A DNA stretch of 64,000 nt from Thauera sp. JM12B12 (lineage in GTDB: Bacteria > Pseudomonadota > Gammaproteobacteria > Burkholderiales > Rhodocyclaceae): positions 372,001 to 436,000 of the forward strand of contig NZ_CP154859.1 of the NCBI RefSeq assembly GCF_039614725.1, written 5' to 3'. Below the pieces are notes generated by a model. That model did no database searches. It worked only from the letters and a program-made list of their open reading frames with translations, and was not told where the DNA came from. A program made the translations under genes and the position numbers. Of the stretch, positions 1 through 11,045 are shown one piece after another. How positions within the stretch are numbered: position 1 is the stretch's first letter; the number at the start of each line of letters is the position of its first letter.

Positions 1-2
1 TG

Positions 3-902
3 CCCGGACTGCACCGCCTCGTGCGCGTGCTGATGGTGGCGGGGGCGCTGGCGATGGCGCTGTGCGTGGCGTTCGACCTTCAGCCTGCGGCCGGGGTGGT
101 CGCCTTCGTGTTCACCCAGGTCTTCGCGCTGGCGATGGTGTGGATCGGCGTGGCCAGCGTGCGCCGCGAGCGCATCGGCGCGCCGTATTTCCTGGCCGGG
201 GCGTTGATCGCGATGGCGGGCACCGCCATCACCACCTTCGCGGTGTGGCATGGCTTGCCGTATTCGGCGTGGGCGCTCCATGCCGCGGAGGCGGGCGTCG
301 CCCTCGACGGCACGGTGCTGACGCTGGCGTTGGCGTACCGGATGCGGCGGCTGCGCGGGGAGCGCCAGCGCGCCGAGCACCTCGCCGCGACCGATCCGCT
401 CACCGGCCTGCGCAACCGGCGCGCCTTCAGCGCGGCGGCGGCGGCGCTGTGGCAGGCCACCCAGCAGGGCGGGCGCCCGCTGGCGGCGATCGTGCTCGAC
501 CTCGACCATTTCAAGCTGCTCAACGACACCCATGGCCACGCCGCCGGCGATGCCGCCCTGATCGCGGTGGCGCGGCTGCTCGAGCAGGGTTGCCGCGAGG
601 CCGACCTGGTCGCGCGCTGGGGCGGAGAGGAGTTCGTCGTGCTGATGCCCGATGCCCGCCTGGCGCAGGCGCGACGCACCGGCATGCGCCTGCTCGAGGC
701 GATCCGCGCGGTACGCATCGAGCACGGCGGCCAGCGCCTGCACCTGAGCGCGAGCGTCGGCGTGGCCGAACGCGGCACCCACGCGAACCTCGAGGCCTTG
801 ATCGACGAGGCCGACCACTGGATGTACGAGGCCAAGCGGGTGGGGCGCGGCTGCGTCTGCTGTGGCGACACGACACCATCGGCAGGGGTGAAGGCGGACT
901 AG
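3..902 (+). CDS. GGDEF diguanylate cyclase, 5' end outside window
   Basis: This is a membrane-bound diguanylate cyclase that would make cyclic di-GMP from two GTP. The reading frame is open to the left edge, so the start is missing; a GTG at 21 is only an internal candidate. Counting from that GTG, the first ~105 residues are several hydrophobic helices, the tail of a 7TM-type membrane sensor. A short linker leads to the GGDEF domain, which opens with ATDPLTGLRNRRAF near residue 122. The active-site loop reads GGEEF at residues 201-205. An RxxD inhibitory site (READ) lies exactly five residues before it, so product feedback is expected. The stop shares a CTAG with the stop of the convergent AraC gene. 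The domain call is firm; the signal sensed is unknown. Confidence 0.88.
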   Translation, partial: PGLHRLVRVLMVAGALAMALCVAFDLQPAAGVVAFVFTQVFALAMVWIGVASVRRERIGAPYFLAGALIAMAGTAITTFAVWHGLPYSAWALHAAEAGVALDGTVLTLALAYRMRRLRGERQRAEHLAATDPLTGLRNRRAFSAAAAALWQATQQGGRPLAAIVLDLDHFKLLNDTHGHAAGDAALIAVARLLEQGCREADLVARWGGEEFVVLMPDARLAQARRTGMRLLEAIRAVRIEHGGQRLHLSASVGVAERGTHANLEALIDEADHWMYEAKRVGRGCVCCGDTTPSAGVKAD

Positions 903-1666
903 GTATCGCCCCTGCCGATCATGATCCCGCCCTGCCGCCGCCACGCGGCCGGGGTGGTGCCGTAGGCGCGCTTGAAGGCGCGGCAGAAGGCGGCCTCCGA
1001 GTCGTAGCCGATGTCGAAGGCGATCTGCGCGGTCGCCGCGGGGCTGTCGCGCAGGCGCAGCGCGGCGAGTTGCAGCCGCCAGTTCGCCAGGTAGTGCATC
1101 GGCGGCGTGCCGAGCAGGGCGGTGAAGCGCTCGGCGAAGGCGGAGCGCGACAGGCCCACGGCGCGCGCCAGCTCCTCGGTGGTCCATGGATGGGCGACAC
1201 GGCTGTGCAGCAGCGCCAGCGCGCGCCCGACCGTGCGGTCCTGCAGCCCGGCGAGCCAGCCGGTGTGGCCGGCGGGCAGGTTCGCCAGGTAGCGCCGGAC
1301 CGCCTCCACGAACAGCAGCTCGGCGAGCTTGCCGAGCACCGCGGCCGAGCCGATGCCGCCTGCGGCGAACTCCTCGGCGGCGTGGCGGAAGGAACTCTCG
1401 ATCCAGTCGCCGCCGGTGCCGTCGCGCACGCCGAGCTTCAGCACCGGCGGCAGGGTGGCGACGAGCGGGTTGTGCGGCGCCTCGCAGCCGAGAAAGCCGC
1501 ACACGATGCGGGTGTGCTCGCCGCCGCCACCCAGGCGCAGCGAGGCCGGCGTGCCGGCGTCGGGCGCCTGCAGGTGGGGGTCGATCGGCGTCGGCCGCAG
1601 GCCCGGCGCGCTCGCCAGCAGGTGGCCGTCATTGCGCGGCAGCATGACGATCTCGCCGGCCGCCAC
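899..1666 (-). CDS. AraC-family regulator with cupin-type N-domain, apparently N-terminally short
   Basis: This is a transcription regulator. The C-terminal ~100 residues hold two AraC helix-turn-helix units (TTEELARAVGLSRSAFAERF, then AQIAFDIGYDSEAAFCRAFKR). The N-terminal part begins in mid-domain at AAGEIVMLPRNDGHLL, the middle of the cupin sensor domain seen in AraC proteins of roughly 300-330 residues; this one has 255 from a GTG at 1666. The frame stays open upstream without an ATG or a GTG and without recognisable cupin sequence, up to the promoter region of the next gene. It may therefore be a naturally short form or a 5'-truncated remnant. It is convergent with the GGDEF gene and divergent from the TPR gene at 1822. 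Confidence 0.75.
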   Translation of the reverse strand: MAAGEIVMLPRNDGHLLASAPGLRPTPIDPHLQAPDAGTPASLRLGGGGEHTRIVCGFLGCEAPHNPLVATLPPVLKLGVRDGTGGDWIESSFRHAAEEFAAGGIGSAAVLGKLAELLFVEAVRRYLANLPAGHTGWLAGLQDRTVGRALALLHSRVAHPWTTEELARAVGLSRSAFAERFTALLGTPPMHYLANWRLQLAALRLRDSPAATAQIAFDIGYDSEAAFCRAFKRAYGTTPAAWRRQGGIMIGRGDT

Positions 1667-1821
1667 GTCGACCGCTTCGCCGCGGTCAAGACTTCCGGCG
1701 TCGCGGACATATCGGCCATGCGGCCATGAACTTAACTTAGCACTGCGCGCACGCCCCGGCCGATCTTCGCTCTCCCGGGGGTAGAAGGCGCGTCACCCCC
1801 ACCCCAGCAAGGAGAACGAAG

Positions 1822-2952
1822 ATGAGCTTCCACGACGACCATGGCCTCGCCTGCACCGGCGCCGATGCCGACAGCGCCGCCCACTACCGGCGCGCCCTGC
1901 ACCAGTTCCGCTGCTACATCGAGGATCCGGTGGCGAGTGTCGATGCCGCGCTCGCGCTGCGCCCCGACTTCGTCATGGCCCATGCGCTGAAGGCCTGGCT
2001 GCACCTGCTCGGCACCGAGCCGGCGGGCATCCCGGTGGCGCGCGCCTGCCTGCTCGCGGCCTCGCGGCTGCCGGCCTGGTCGCGCGCCATGGCGGGCCAT
2101 CACGCCGTGCTCGGCATGCACGCCTTCGGTCTCGAGGAGTGCGGCGACTACGTCCGCGCCGAGGCGCAGGGGCGCGCCGGCGTCGAACTCGAGCCGCGCG
2201 ACGGCTGGGCCCAGCACGCGGTCGCGCACGTGATGGAGATGCAGGGCCGCGAGCGCGACGGCATCGCCTGGATGCGCGCCGACCCCGCGGCCTGGTCCAC
2301 CGACAGCTTCTTCCGCGTGCACAACTGGTGGCATCTCGCGCTCTACCACCTCGAGCTGGGCGAGATCGACGAGGTGCTGGCCTTGTACGACGGGCCGATC
2401 CGCGGCGAGCGCTCGACCGTGATCCTGGACCTGATCGACGCCTCGGCCATGCTGTGGCGCCTGCACCTGCGCGGCATCGACGTCGGCTCGCGCTGGCAGC
2501 GGCTCGCCGAGGACTGGGCGCCGTTCGCCGCCGCCGGCAACTACGCCTTCAACGACGTGCACGCGACCATGGCCTTCGTCGGTGCGGGGCGTCTCGATCT
2601 GGTCGACACGGTGCTGGAGGCGCAGCGCGCGGCGATGCAGGGCGACGGCGACAACGCCGCCTTCACGCGTGAGGTGGGGCAACCGCTGACGCGGGCGATC
2701 CGCGCCTTCGGCGAGGGGCACCATGCCGAGACCGTGCGCCTGATCCGCGACGTGCGCGAGATCGCCCACCGCTTCGGTGGCAGCCATGCGCAGCGCAGCG
2801 TGCTCGACCTGACGCTGATCGAGGCCGCGCTGCGTGACGGCCAGCAGGCGCTCGCCGTCGCGCTGTGCAACGAGCGTGTCGACACGCGCCCGCACAGCCC
2901 GCTGACCCGGCTGCTGCGGCAGCGCGCGGCGCCGCTGCGGGCAGCGGCTTGA
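1822..2952 (+). CDS. TPR-repeat protein, TTC38-like
   Basis: This is a soluble 376-residue protein made of helical tetratricopeptide-type repeats, similar in layout to the TTC38 family. Recognisable segments include ALALRPDFVMAHALKAWLHLL, then VELEPRDGWAQHAVAHVMEMQGR and FFRVHNWWHLALYHLELGEIDEVLALYD. The conserved HxWWHxALYHLE block is typical of that family. No signal peptide or membrane segment is visible. The ATG at 1822 is preceded by AAGGAGAA at good spacing. It stands alone, divergent from the AraC gene, which may control it. TPR proteins of this group have no agreed function, so none is assigned. Confidence 0.75.
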   Translation: MSFHDDHGLACTGADADSAAHYRRALHQFRCYIEDPVASVDAALALRPDFVMAHALKAWLHLLGTEPAGIPVARACLLAASRLPAWSRAMAGHHAVLGMHAFGLEECGDYVRAEAQGRAGVELEPRDGWAQHAVAHVMEMQGRERDGIAWMRADPAAWSTDSFFRVHNWWHLALYHLELGEIDEVLALYDGPIRGERSTVILDLIDASAMLWRLHLRGIDVGSRWQRLAEDWAPFAAAGNYAFNDVHATMAFVGAGRLDLVDTVLEAQRAAMQGDGDNAAFTREVGQPLTRAIRAFGEGHHAETVRLIRDVREIAHRFGGSHAQRSVLDLTLIEAALRDGQQALAVALCNERVDTRPHSPLTRLLRQRAAPLRAAA

Positions 2953-3037
2953 GGCAGGCGCATCGGGGCGGCCTTCAGCACCGACCTGCGCGGTCGCGCC
3001 AGGGGCCCGATTCGTGGCCTATCGTCGGCGGCATTGG

Positions 3038-3053
3038 CTGAATATAATTACAG
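3038..3053 (+). promoter_or_regulatory. LexA (SOS) box over a -10 element
   Basis: CTGAATATAATTACAG has the CTG-N10-CAG form of a LexA operator with an AT-rich core. It contains a perfect TATAAT at 3043-3048 and ends two bases before the ATG at 3056. If this is the -10, transcription would start at or next to the ATG, giving a leaderless mRNA that LexA would block. No clear -35 is seen. Confidence 0.65.
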
Positions 3054-3055
3054 CC

Positions 3056-5194
3056 ATGCCGCCTTCGTCTTCTTCCACTGCTGCGCCCCTCGCGGCAGCG
3101 CCCGAGCCTGTCGCTTCCGACCCGCTCGCCCGCCTCAACCCGGCGCAACGCGCGGCGGTCGAGCACGGGGTCACGGGCGATGCGAACGCCACGGGCCTCT
3201 TTCCGCGGCCGGCGCAGCCGCTGCTGGTGATTGCCGGCGCCGGCTCGGGCAAGACCAACACGCTCGCGCATCGCGTGGCGCACCTCATCGCCCACGGAGC
3301 CGACCCTTCGCGCATGCTGCTGCTCACCTTCTCGCGCCGGGCGGCCGACGAGATGGGCCGGCGCGTGCGTCGCATCCTGGCGCAGGCGTCCGCGGGAAGG
3401 CCCGGGCTGGCGCAGGCCGAGCTGCACTGGTCGGGCACCTTCCACGCCATCGGCGCGCGCCTCTTGCGCGACTACGCCGGGCGCATCGGGCTCGACCCGG
3501 GCTTCACCATCCACGACCGCGAGGATTCCGGCGACCTGATGAACCTGGTGCGCCACGAACTCGGCCTGTCGGCGACCCGGCAGCGCTTTCCCCAGAAAGG
3601 CACCTGCCTGGCGATCTACTCGGCGGCGGTCAACACGCAGGCGCCGCTCGCCGAGGTGCTGCAGGCGAACTTCCCGTGGTGCGCGGAGTGGGAGGACGAA
3701 CTCAAGCGCCTGTTTCGAGCCTACGTCGAGGCCAAGCAGGCGCAGCAGGTGCTCGACTACGACGACCTGCTGCTGTACTGGGCGCAGATGGTGGCCGAGC
3801 CGGCGCTCGGTGCCGAGATCGGCGGCCTCTTCGACCACGTGCTGGTCGATGAGTACCAGGACACCAACCCCCTGCAGGCGTCGATCCTGCTCGCAATGAA
3901 ACCCGATGGCCGCGGCCTCACCGTGGTCGGCGACGACGCGCAGTCGATCTACGCCTTTCGCGGTGCCACCGTGCGCAACATCCTCGACTTCCCCGCCGCC
4001 TTCGATCCGCCGGCGCAGGTGGTGACGCTGGAGCAGAACTACCGCTCGACCAAGCCGATCCTGGAGGCGGCCAACGCGGTGATCGCGATGGCGGCCGAGC
4101 GCTTCACCAAGAACCTGTGGTCCGAGCGCGAATCGACGCAGCGCCCGCGCCTGGTGTCGGTCAAGGACGACGCCGACCAGGCCGCCTTCGTCGTCGATGG
4201 CGTGCTGGCGCGGCGCGAGGAGGGGCTCAAGCTCAAGCAGCAGGCGGTGCTGTTCCGCGCCTCGGCGCACAGCGCGCGGCTGGAACTGGAGCTGACCCGG
4301 CGCAACATCCCCTTCGTGAAGTTCGGCGGCCTCAAGTTCCTCGAAGCCGCCCACGTCAAGGACGTGCTCGCGGTGCTGCGCTGGGCCGAGAATCCGCGCG
4401 ACCGCATCTCGGGTTTCCGTGCCATCCAGCTCCTGGCCGGCATCGGACCGAAGACCGCCGGCCGCGTGCTCGACAACGTCTGCGCCGCGCCCGCGGGCTG
4501 CGCACTGCTCGCCGAGCAGCCGGTGCCCGAGGCTGCGCGCGCGGGCTGGCAGGCGTTCGCGGCGCTCGTCGACCGCCTGGCCGAACGCCCGCAATGGCCG
4601 GCGGACTTCGAGCTCGCCTGCCGCTGGTACGAGGGCGAGATGCCGCGCCTGTACGACGACTTCGCGCTGCGCGTGCTCGACGTCCAGCAGCTCGCCCGCA
4701 TCGCCGCCACCAGCCCGAGCCGCCAACGCTTTCTCACCGAGCTCACCCTCGACCCGCCCAGCGCCACCAGCGGCGAGGCTGGCATGCCGCTGCTCGACGA
4801 GGACTACCTGATCCTGTCGACGATGCACTCGGCCAAGGGCCAGGAGTGGAACGCGGTGAGCGTGCTGAACGTGGTCGACGGCTGCATTCCGTCCGACGTC
4901 GCCACCCGCAACAGCGCCGAGATCGAGGAGGAGCGCCGCCTGCTCTACGTCGCGATGACGCGGGCGAAGGACAACCTCGACCTGATCGTGCCGCAGCGCT
5001 TCTACGTGACGCAGCAGATGGGCCTGGGCGACCGCCACGTCTATGCCGGACGCACGCGCTTTATCCCCAACCGCCTGCTCGGCCACTTCGAGCAGCTGAG
5101 CTGGCCGCCGCCGCCGCCCGAACTGCAGGGCTCGCCCGCCTCCCGCCAGGCGGCGATCGACCTCGCGGCGAAGATGCGCGACATGTGGCGCTGA
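3056..5194 (+). CDS. UvrD/Rep-type ATP-dependent DNA helicase (SF1)
   Basis: This is a 3'-5' superfamily 1 DNA helicase of 712 residues. Motif I is AGAGSGKT near residue 60, motif II is DEYQDTN near residue 265, followed by VVGDDAQSIYAFRGA (motif III). Motif VI is EERRLLYVAMTRAKDNL near residue 624, with TMHSAKGQEW before it. The order and length fit the UvrD/Rep/PcrA family; I cannot say which paralogue. The ATG at 3056 is preferred over a GTG at 3014 because a -10 and LexA box lie between them. There is no Shine-Dalgarno before 3056, which fits a leaderless transcript. LexA control suggests a role in repair or fork rescue after DNA damage. Confidence 0.88.
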   Translation: MPPSSSSTAAPLAAAPEPVASDPLARLNPAQRAAVEHGVTGDANATGLFPRPAQPLLVIAGAGSGKTNTLAHRVAHLIAHGADPSRMLLLTFSRRAADEMGRRVRRILAQASAGRPGLAQAELHWSGTFHAIGARLLRDYAGRIGLDPGFTIHDREDSGDLMNLVRHELGLSATRQRFPQKGTCLAIYSAAVNTQAPLAEVLQANFPWCAEWEDELKRLFRAYVEAKQAQQVLDYDDLLLYWAQMVAEPALGAEIGGLFDHVLVDEYQDTNPLQASILLAMKPDGRGLTVVGDDAQSIYAFRGATVRNILDFPAAFDPPAQVVTLEQNYRSTKPILEAANAVIAMAAERFTKNLWSERESTQRPRLVSVKDDADQAAFVVDGVLARREEGLKLKQQAVLFRASAHSARLELELTRRNIPFVKFGGLKFLEAAHVKDVLAVLRWAENPRDRISGFRAIQLLAGIGPKTAGRVLDNVCAAPAGCALLAEQPVPEAARAGWQAFAALVDRLAERPQWPADFELACRWYEGEMPRLYDDFALRVLDVQQLARIAATSPSRQRFLTELTLDPPSATSGEAGMPLLDEDYLILSTMHSAKGQEWNAVSVLNVVDGCIPSDVATRNSAEIEEERRLLYVAMTRAKDNLDLIVPQRFYVTQQMGLGDRHVYAGRTRFIPNRLLGHFEQLSWPPPPPELQGSPASRQAAIDLAAKMRDMWR

Positions 5195-5210
5195 AGCGCT
5201 GCGCGCCGCC

Positions 5211-5312
5211 CCGTGGGAGCGGGCTTGCCCGCGAACATCACCGGCTGCACGCGCCCCGTTCGCGGGCCACCGCACCCACTGGCCGCCGCTCCCGCGGGCT
5301 GCGTTGGCGGTC
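5211..5312. repeat. REP-like element, one intact arm and a degenerate partner
   Basis: GTGGGAGCGGGCTTGCCCGC starts at 5213 and is the same sequence as the arms of the perfect inverted pair at 31398-31471. A decayed partner follows (TTCGCGGGCC near 5259 and GCTCCCGCGGG near 5288). It fills the gap after the helicase and could fold or terminate transcription. Confidence 0.7.
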
Positions 5313-5376
5313 GGCGTTGCCCCGGCTCGGGGGCGGTCCCATAATCGGCCGCATTTCCGTCCCCTCGAGCCTGCCC

Positions 5377-6918
<1,542 letters not shown>

Positions 6919-6942
6919 GCCCTGTGCTGCCCCGCGTCGGGG

Positions 6943-7008
6943 TGTCCAGAAATCTGGATTGATTGCTTCTGGGTGTCCTGAATCCTGGACATGTCTTGAA
7001 AGCTGGAG
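6943..7008 (+). promoter_or_regulatory. Three upstream activator repeats for the sigma-54 promoter
   Basis: Three related 16-18-bp sites begin at 6943 (TGTCCAGAAATCTGGA), 6974 (TGTCCTGAATCCTGGA) and 6992 (TGTCTTGAAAGCTGGA). The shared pattern is TGTCYWGAAWSCTGGA, itself an inverted repeat (TCCAGA/TCTGGA in the first). They lie 150-200 bp before the -24/-12 promoter, a usual distance for enhancers of sigma-54 activators. The regulator gene ends only 25 bp upstream. Confidence 0.7.
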
Positions 7009-7144
7009 CCTTCAATGCGTCCGCATGCGTGTCGTCTGGCTATGACGGGCGGTAATAAGGCGGATCGATAACCCAATCAGCGCATGCGATCCAGGCCTGT
7101 TTGCGCCTGTTCGGGGCCCTGTTCCGGCCGCAGCGTGCAGGACC

Positions 7145-7160
7145 TGGCACGGATGCTGCT
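7145..7160 (+). promoter_or_regulatory. Sigma-54 (-24/-12) promoter for gntP-type operon
   Basis: TGGCACGGATGCTGCT matches the consensus TGGCACG-N4-TTGCW with one change. GG and GC are 12 bases apart, as required. The ATG of the permease is 76 bp further on. Confidence 0.78.
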
Positions 7161-7235
7161 GTTGATTGCCCGCACCGCGGCGACGTCCGCGGCCGATACC
7201 GATACCCAAAAACCAATCCAGGAGGAGGACGCCCC

Positions 7236-8627
7236 ATGGGCACCCTAGGCATTCTGTTGTCCCTCGTATTGCTGATGTATCTCGCCTACCGCGGCATCAG
7301 CGTCCTGCTGCTCGCGCCGCTGCTGGCGCTGTTCGCCGTGCTGACGTCGGGCGAGGCGGCGATGCTGCTGCCGACCTACACCCAGGTCTTCATGAAGGCC
7401 ATGGGCGGCTACGTGATCCAGTTCTTCCCGCTGTTCCTGCTCGGCGCGCTGTTCGGCAAGCTGATGGACGACTCCGGCTCGGCGCGCGCGATCGCGCACG
7501 CCATCGTCGAGAAAGTGGGCAGCCAGCGCGCGATCCTGGCGATCGTGCTCGCCTGCGGCATCCTGACCTATGGCGGCGTGTCGCTGTTCGTGGTCGCCTT
7601 CGCGGTGTATCCGATCGGCGCCGCGCTTTTCCGCGAGGCGGGGATCCCCAAGCGCCTGATCCCGGCGGCGATCGCGCTCGGCTCCTTCACCTTCACGATG
7701 ACCGCGCTGCCCGGCACGCCGGCGATCCAGAACGCCATCCCCAGCCCCTTCTTCGGCACCGATGCCTTCGCCGCGCCCGGCCTCGGCCTGATCGGCGGCC
7801 TGATCATGCTCGGCCTCGGCACCTGGTGGCTGAGTGCCCAGCAGCGCAAGCTGATGGCCGCGGGCGAAGGCTACGGCCACCACAGCGGCGAGCCCGACAG
7901 CGAGCCCGCCGATGCGCCGCGTCCAGGCTTCTGGATCGCGCTGCTGCCGATCCTGGTGGTGATCGGCCTCAACTTCGTGATGGCCAAGCAGGTGCTGCCG
8001 GGCCTCGACCACAGCTACCTCGCCAAGCCCGAGTTCGGCGGCCTGCAGGACGCGCGCTCGCTGATCGGCATCTGGTCGATCATCGTCGCGCTGTCGGCGG
8101 CGGTGCTGCTGCTGGTGGCGCTGCACTGGACGCGCTGGGCCAACCTGATGAAGACCGTCAACGAGGGCTCCTTCGGCTCCATGCTGCCGATCCTCAACAC
8201 CGCCACCGAGGTCGGCTACGGCACCGTCATCGCCTCGCTCGCCGGCTTCGTGGTGATCCGCGACCTGGTGCTCGGCATCGCGCCGGGCAACCCGCTGATC
8301 TCCGAGGCGGTGGCGGTGAACGTGCTCGCCGGCATCACCGGCTCGGCTTCGGGCGGCATGTCGATCGCGCTCAAGACGCTGGGTGCCGAGTACCTCGCCA
8401 TGGCCACCGCCGCCGGCATCAGCCCCGAGCTGCTGCACCGCGTCGCCGCCATGGCCTCGGGCTGCATGGACACGCTGCCGCACAACGGCGCGGTGATCTC
8501 GCTGCTGGCGATCTGCCGCCTGACCCACCGCGAGTCCTACGGCTTCATCGCGATGAACACGGTGGTGTTCCCGCTCCTCGCGCTGGCGGTGGTGATCACC
8601 CTCGGTACGCTGTTCGGCAACTTCTGA
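7236..8627 (+). CDS. GntP-family permease
   Basis: This is an inner-membrane proton-coupled carrier of 463 residues with about 12 hydrophobic segments. Family features include [35 protein letters not shown] and the late [18 protein letters not shown] block. GntP proteins carry gluconate or other small hydroxy or keto acids. Here the partner gene is a CoA-transferase, so a short acid such as 3-hydroxybutyrate or acetoacetate is a reasonable guess. The ATG at 7236 follows a strong GGAGGAGGA. An upstream in-frame start at 7101 is rejected because it lies before the sigma-54 promoter. The operon probably includes the gene at 8648, 20 bp downstream. Confidence 0.88.
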   Translation: MGTLGILLSLVLLMYLAYRGISVLLLAPLLALFAVLTSGEAAMLLPTYTQVFMKAMGGYVIQFFPLFLLGALFGKLMDDSGSARAIAHAIVEKVGSQRAILAIVLACGILTYGGVSLFVVAFAVYPIGAALFREAGIPKRLIPAAIALGSFTFTMTALPGTPAIQNAIPSPFFGTDAFAAPGLGLIGGLIMLGLGTWWLSAQQRKLMAAGEGYGHHSGEPDSEPADAPRPGFWIALLPILVVIGLNFVMAKQVLPGLDHSYLAKPEFGGLQDARSLIGIWSIIVALSAAVLLLVALHWTRWANLMKTVNEGSFGSMLPILNTATEVGYGTVIASLAGFVVIRDLVLGIAPGNPLISEAVAVNVLAGITGSASGGMSIALKTLGAEYLAMATAAGISPELLHRVAAMASGCMDTLPHNGAVISLLAICRLTHRESYGFIAMNTVVFPLLALAVVITLGTLFGNF

Positions 8628-8647
8628 GCGCAGGCGGGAGATCGGTC

Positions 8648-10642
8648 ATGAGTACGAGCACACATCCGATCGCCGCCTCGCTGCGCGCCTCCGACACCGG
8701 CAAGGTGGTGTCGGCGCGCGCGGCGGTGCGCCTGATCCGCAGCGGCGACACGGTCGCCACCGGCGGCTTCGTCGGCATCGGCTTTCCGGAGAGCGTCGCG
8801 ATCGCGCTCGAGGAACGCTATCTCGAGGGCGACGCCGAGGGTGGCGGCACGCCGCGCGACCTGACCCTGGTCTATGCCGCCGGCCAGGGCGACGGCAAGG
8901 ACCGCGGCCTCAACCATCTCGGCCACGCGGGCCTGGTGGCGCGCGTGATCGGCGGACACTGGGGCCTGGTGCCCAAGCTGCAGGCGCTCGCGGTGGACAA
9001 CCGCATCGAGGCCTGGAACCTGCCGCAGGGGGTGATCTCGCATCTCTTCCGCGACATCGCCGCCGGCAAGCCGGGCGCGCTGACCCGGGTCGGTCTCGGC
9101 ACCTTCGTCGACCCGCGCTTCGGCGGTGGCAAGCTCAATGCGCGCACCACCGAGGACCTGGTGCGGCTGATGCCGATCGACGGCGAGGACTATCTCTTCT
9201 ACAAGGCCTTCCCGATCCACGTCGGCATCATCCGCGGCACCACCGCCGACCCCGATGGCAACGTCACCATGGAGAAGGAGGCGCTGACCCTGGAGGCGCG
9301 CGCGATCGCGATGGCCGCGCGCAACTCGGGCGGCATCGTCATCGTGCAGGTCGAGCGCATCGCCGAGCGCGGCTCGCTGAACCCGCGCCAGGTGCAGATC
9401 CCCGGCGTGCTGGTCGACTGCGTGGTCGTGGCGGACCGCCCCGAGCACCACATGCAGACCTACAGCGAGCAGTACAACCCCGGCTTTGCCGGCGAGATCC
9501 GCGTGCCGCTGTCGGCGATCGCTGCGCTGCCGATGAGCGAGCGCAAGATCATCGCCCGCCGCGCGGCGATGGAGCTGCGGCCCGATGCGGTGGTGAACCT
9601 GGGCATCGGCATGCCCGAGGGCGTGGCCACCGTCGCCGCCGAGGAGCAGATCATCGACCTGCTGACGCTGACCGCCGAGCCCGGCGTGATCGGCGGCGTC
9701 CCGGCCGGCGGGCTGTCCTTCGGCGCGGCGGTCAATACCCAGGCGATCATCGACCAGCCCAGCCAGTTCGACTTCTACGACGGCGGCGGGCTGGACATCG
9801 CCTTCCTCGGCCTCGCCCAGGCCGATCGCGAGGGCAACCTCAACGTCTCCAAGTTCGGCCCGCGGCTGGCCGGCGCGGGCGGCTTCATCAACATCTCGCA
9901 GAACGCCAAGAAGGTGGTCTTCGTCGGCACCTTCACCGCCGGCGCGCTGCAGGTGGCGGTCGAGCAGGGCGGCCTGCGCATCGTGCATGAAGGGCAGGCG
10001 AGGAAGTTCGTAGCCGCGGTCGAGCACCGCACCTTCAGCGGGCCGCAGGCGGTGAAGTGGAACCGGGACGTGCTCTACGTCACCGAGCGCTGCGTGTTCC
10101 GCCTGTGCGCCGAGGGCCTGGAGCTGATCGAGATCGCGCCCGGCGTCGACCTGCAGCGCGACATCCTCGAGCAGATGGATTTCGTGCCGGTGATGAAGCG
10201 GCCTCCAGCCCTGATGGACGCACGCGTCTTTGCCGACGCGCCGATGGGCCTGCGCCGCGACCTGCTCGGCGTGCCGCTGGCGCGCCGGGTGGCCTACGAC
10301 GCGCAGCAGGGCGTGCTGTTCCTCGACTTCGAGGGCCTGGCGGTGCGCACGCCGCAGGACATCGCGGCGATCCGCGACGCGGTGCGCGCGGCGCTCGCCC
10401 CGCTCGGGCGAAAGGTCGACGCGGTGGTCAATTACGACCGCTTCTCGATCGTGCCGGAGCTGGTGGACGACTACGTGGAGATGGTGAAGGGGCTGATGGA
10501 CGCGCATTACCGCACGGTGACGCGTTACACCACCAACGGCTTCCTGCGCATGAAGCTCGGCGAGGAGCTGGAGAAGCGCCGCATCCCGGCGCGCTTCTAC
10601 GAGAGCGCGAGCGCGGCGCGGCAGGGGCTGGCCGGGGCCTGA
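8648..10642 (+). CDS. Acyl-CoA:acetate/3-ketoacid CoA-transferase, fused alpha-beta, with C-terminal extension
   Basis: This enzyme moves CoA between carboxylic acids through a glutamyl-CoA intermediate. Alpha and beta halves are fused: the first starts with [27 protein letters not shown], the second near [26 protein letters not shown]. The catalytic Glu is in TAEPGVIGG at residue ~344, close to its place in YdiF/Pct enzymes. The protein has 664 residues while the usual fused enzymes have about 520. The extra ~130 residues at the end (from about [13 protein letters not shown] on) have no function I recognise. ATG at 8648 follows CGGGAGA. It sits with the GntP permease, so it probably activates the imported acid. 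Confidence 0.88.
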   Translation: MSTSTHPIAASLRASDTGKVVSARAAVRLIRSGDTVATGGFVGIGFPESVAIALEERYLEGDAEGGGTPRDLTLVYAAGQGDGKDRGLNHLGHAGLVARVIGGHWGLVPKLQALAVDNRIEAWNLPQGVISHLFRDIAAGKPGALTRVGLGTFVDPRFGGGKLNARTTEDLVRLMPIDGEDYLFYKAFPIHVGIIRGTTADPDGNVTMEKEALTLEARAIAMAARNSGGIVIVQVERIAERGSLNPRQVQIPGVLVDCVVVADRPEHHMQTYSEQYNPGFAGEIRVPLSAIAALPMSERKIIARRAAMELRPDAVVNLGIGMPEGVATVAAEEQIIDLLTLTAEPGVIGGVPAGGLSFGAAVNTQAIIDQPSQFDFYDGGGLDIAFLGLAQADREGNLNVSKFGPRLAGAGGFINISQNAKKVVFVGTFTAGALQVAVEQGGLRIVHEGQARKFVAAVEHRTFSGPQAVKWNRDVLYVTERCVFRLCAEGLELIEIAPGVDLQRDILEQMDFVPVMKRPPALMDARVFADAPMGLRRDLLGVPLARRVAYDAQQGVLFLDFEGLAVRTPQDIAAIRDAVRAALAPLGRKVDAVVNYDRFSIVPELVDDYVEMVKGLMDAHYRTVTRYTTNGFLRMKLGEELEKRRIPARFYESASAARQGLAGA

Positions 10643-10670
10643 TGGGGGCGGCGCTTGCCGGGGGGCGTCG

Positions 10671-11045
10671 TCATGGCCCGCCCGGGCCGGCCTCCCCTTC
10701 CAGCCACAGGCGCAGCGCCTCGGCGTTGTTGTGCGTGGTGTCCCGTGCGCCATAGACCAGGGTGAGGACTGGATGCGCGGCGATCAGGCCACGCAGTTCG
10801 GCGAGCGCCGGGGCGGCGGCGGGGGATTGCAGCTCGTCGGCGTAGCGCCGGCGAAATTCATCCCAGCGTTCGGGGGCGTGGCCGAACCACTTGCGCAGTT
10901 CGTTCGACGGCGCGAGCTCGCGCAGCCAGTGGTCGACGCCCGCGTTCTCGCGCTTGAGGCCGCGCGGCCACAGGCGGTCGATGAGCACGCGGCAGCCGTC
11001 GTCGGGGGTGGGTGGGTCGTAGGCGCGGCGGATGCGCAGGGGCAT
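10671..11045 (-). CDS. DUF488 family protein
   Basis: This is a small cytosolic protein of 124 residues of the DUF488 (YeaO-like) family. Diagnostic segments are RVLIDRLWPRGL near residue 20, WLRELAPSNELRKWFGH, and LTLVYGARDTTHNNA near the end. The family is widespread and has no established function. It is transcribed away from the CoA-transferase (convergent, 28 bp apart). No operon partner is visible upstream; the cysK gene in the same direction is 320 bp away behind a repeat-rich gap. Confidence 0.85.
   Translation of the reverse strand: MPLRIRRAYDPPTPDDGCRVLIDRLWPRGLKRENAGVDHWLRELAPSNELRKWFGHAPERWDEFRRRYADELQSPAAAPALAELRGLIAAHPVLTLVYGARDTTHNNAEALRLWLEGEAGPGGP

Noticed and set aside
62-1729. 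Long plus-strand open frame of 555 codons
   Set aside because: Arg/Ala/Gly-rich shadow of the GGDEF and AraC genes; no domain pattern.
2975-5275. Long minus-strand open frame opposite the helicase
   Set aside because: Helicase motifs are on the plus strand; the reverse is low-complexity typical of high-GC shadows.
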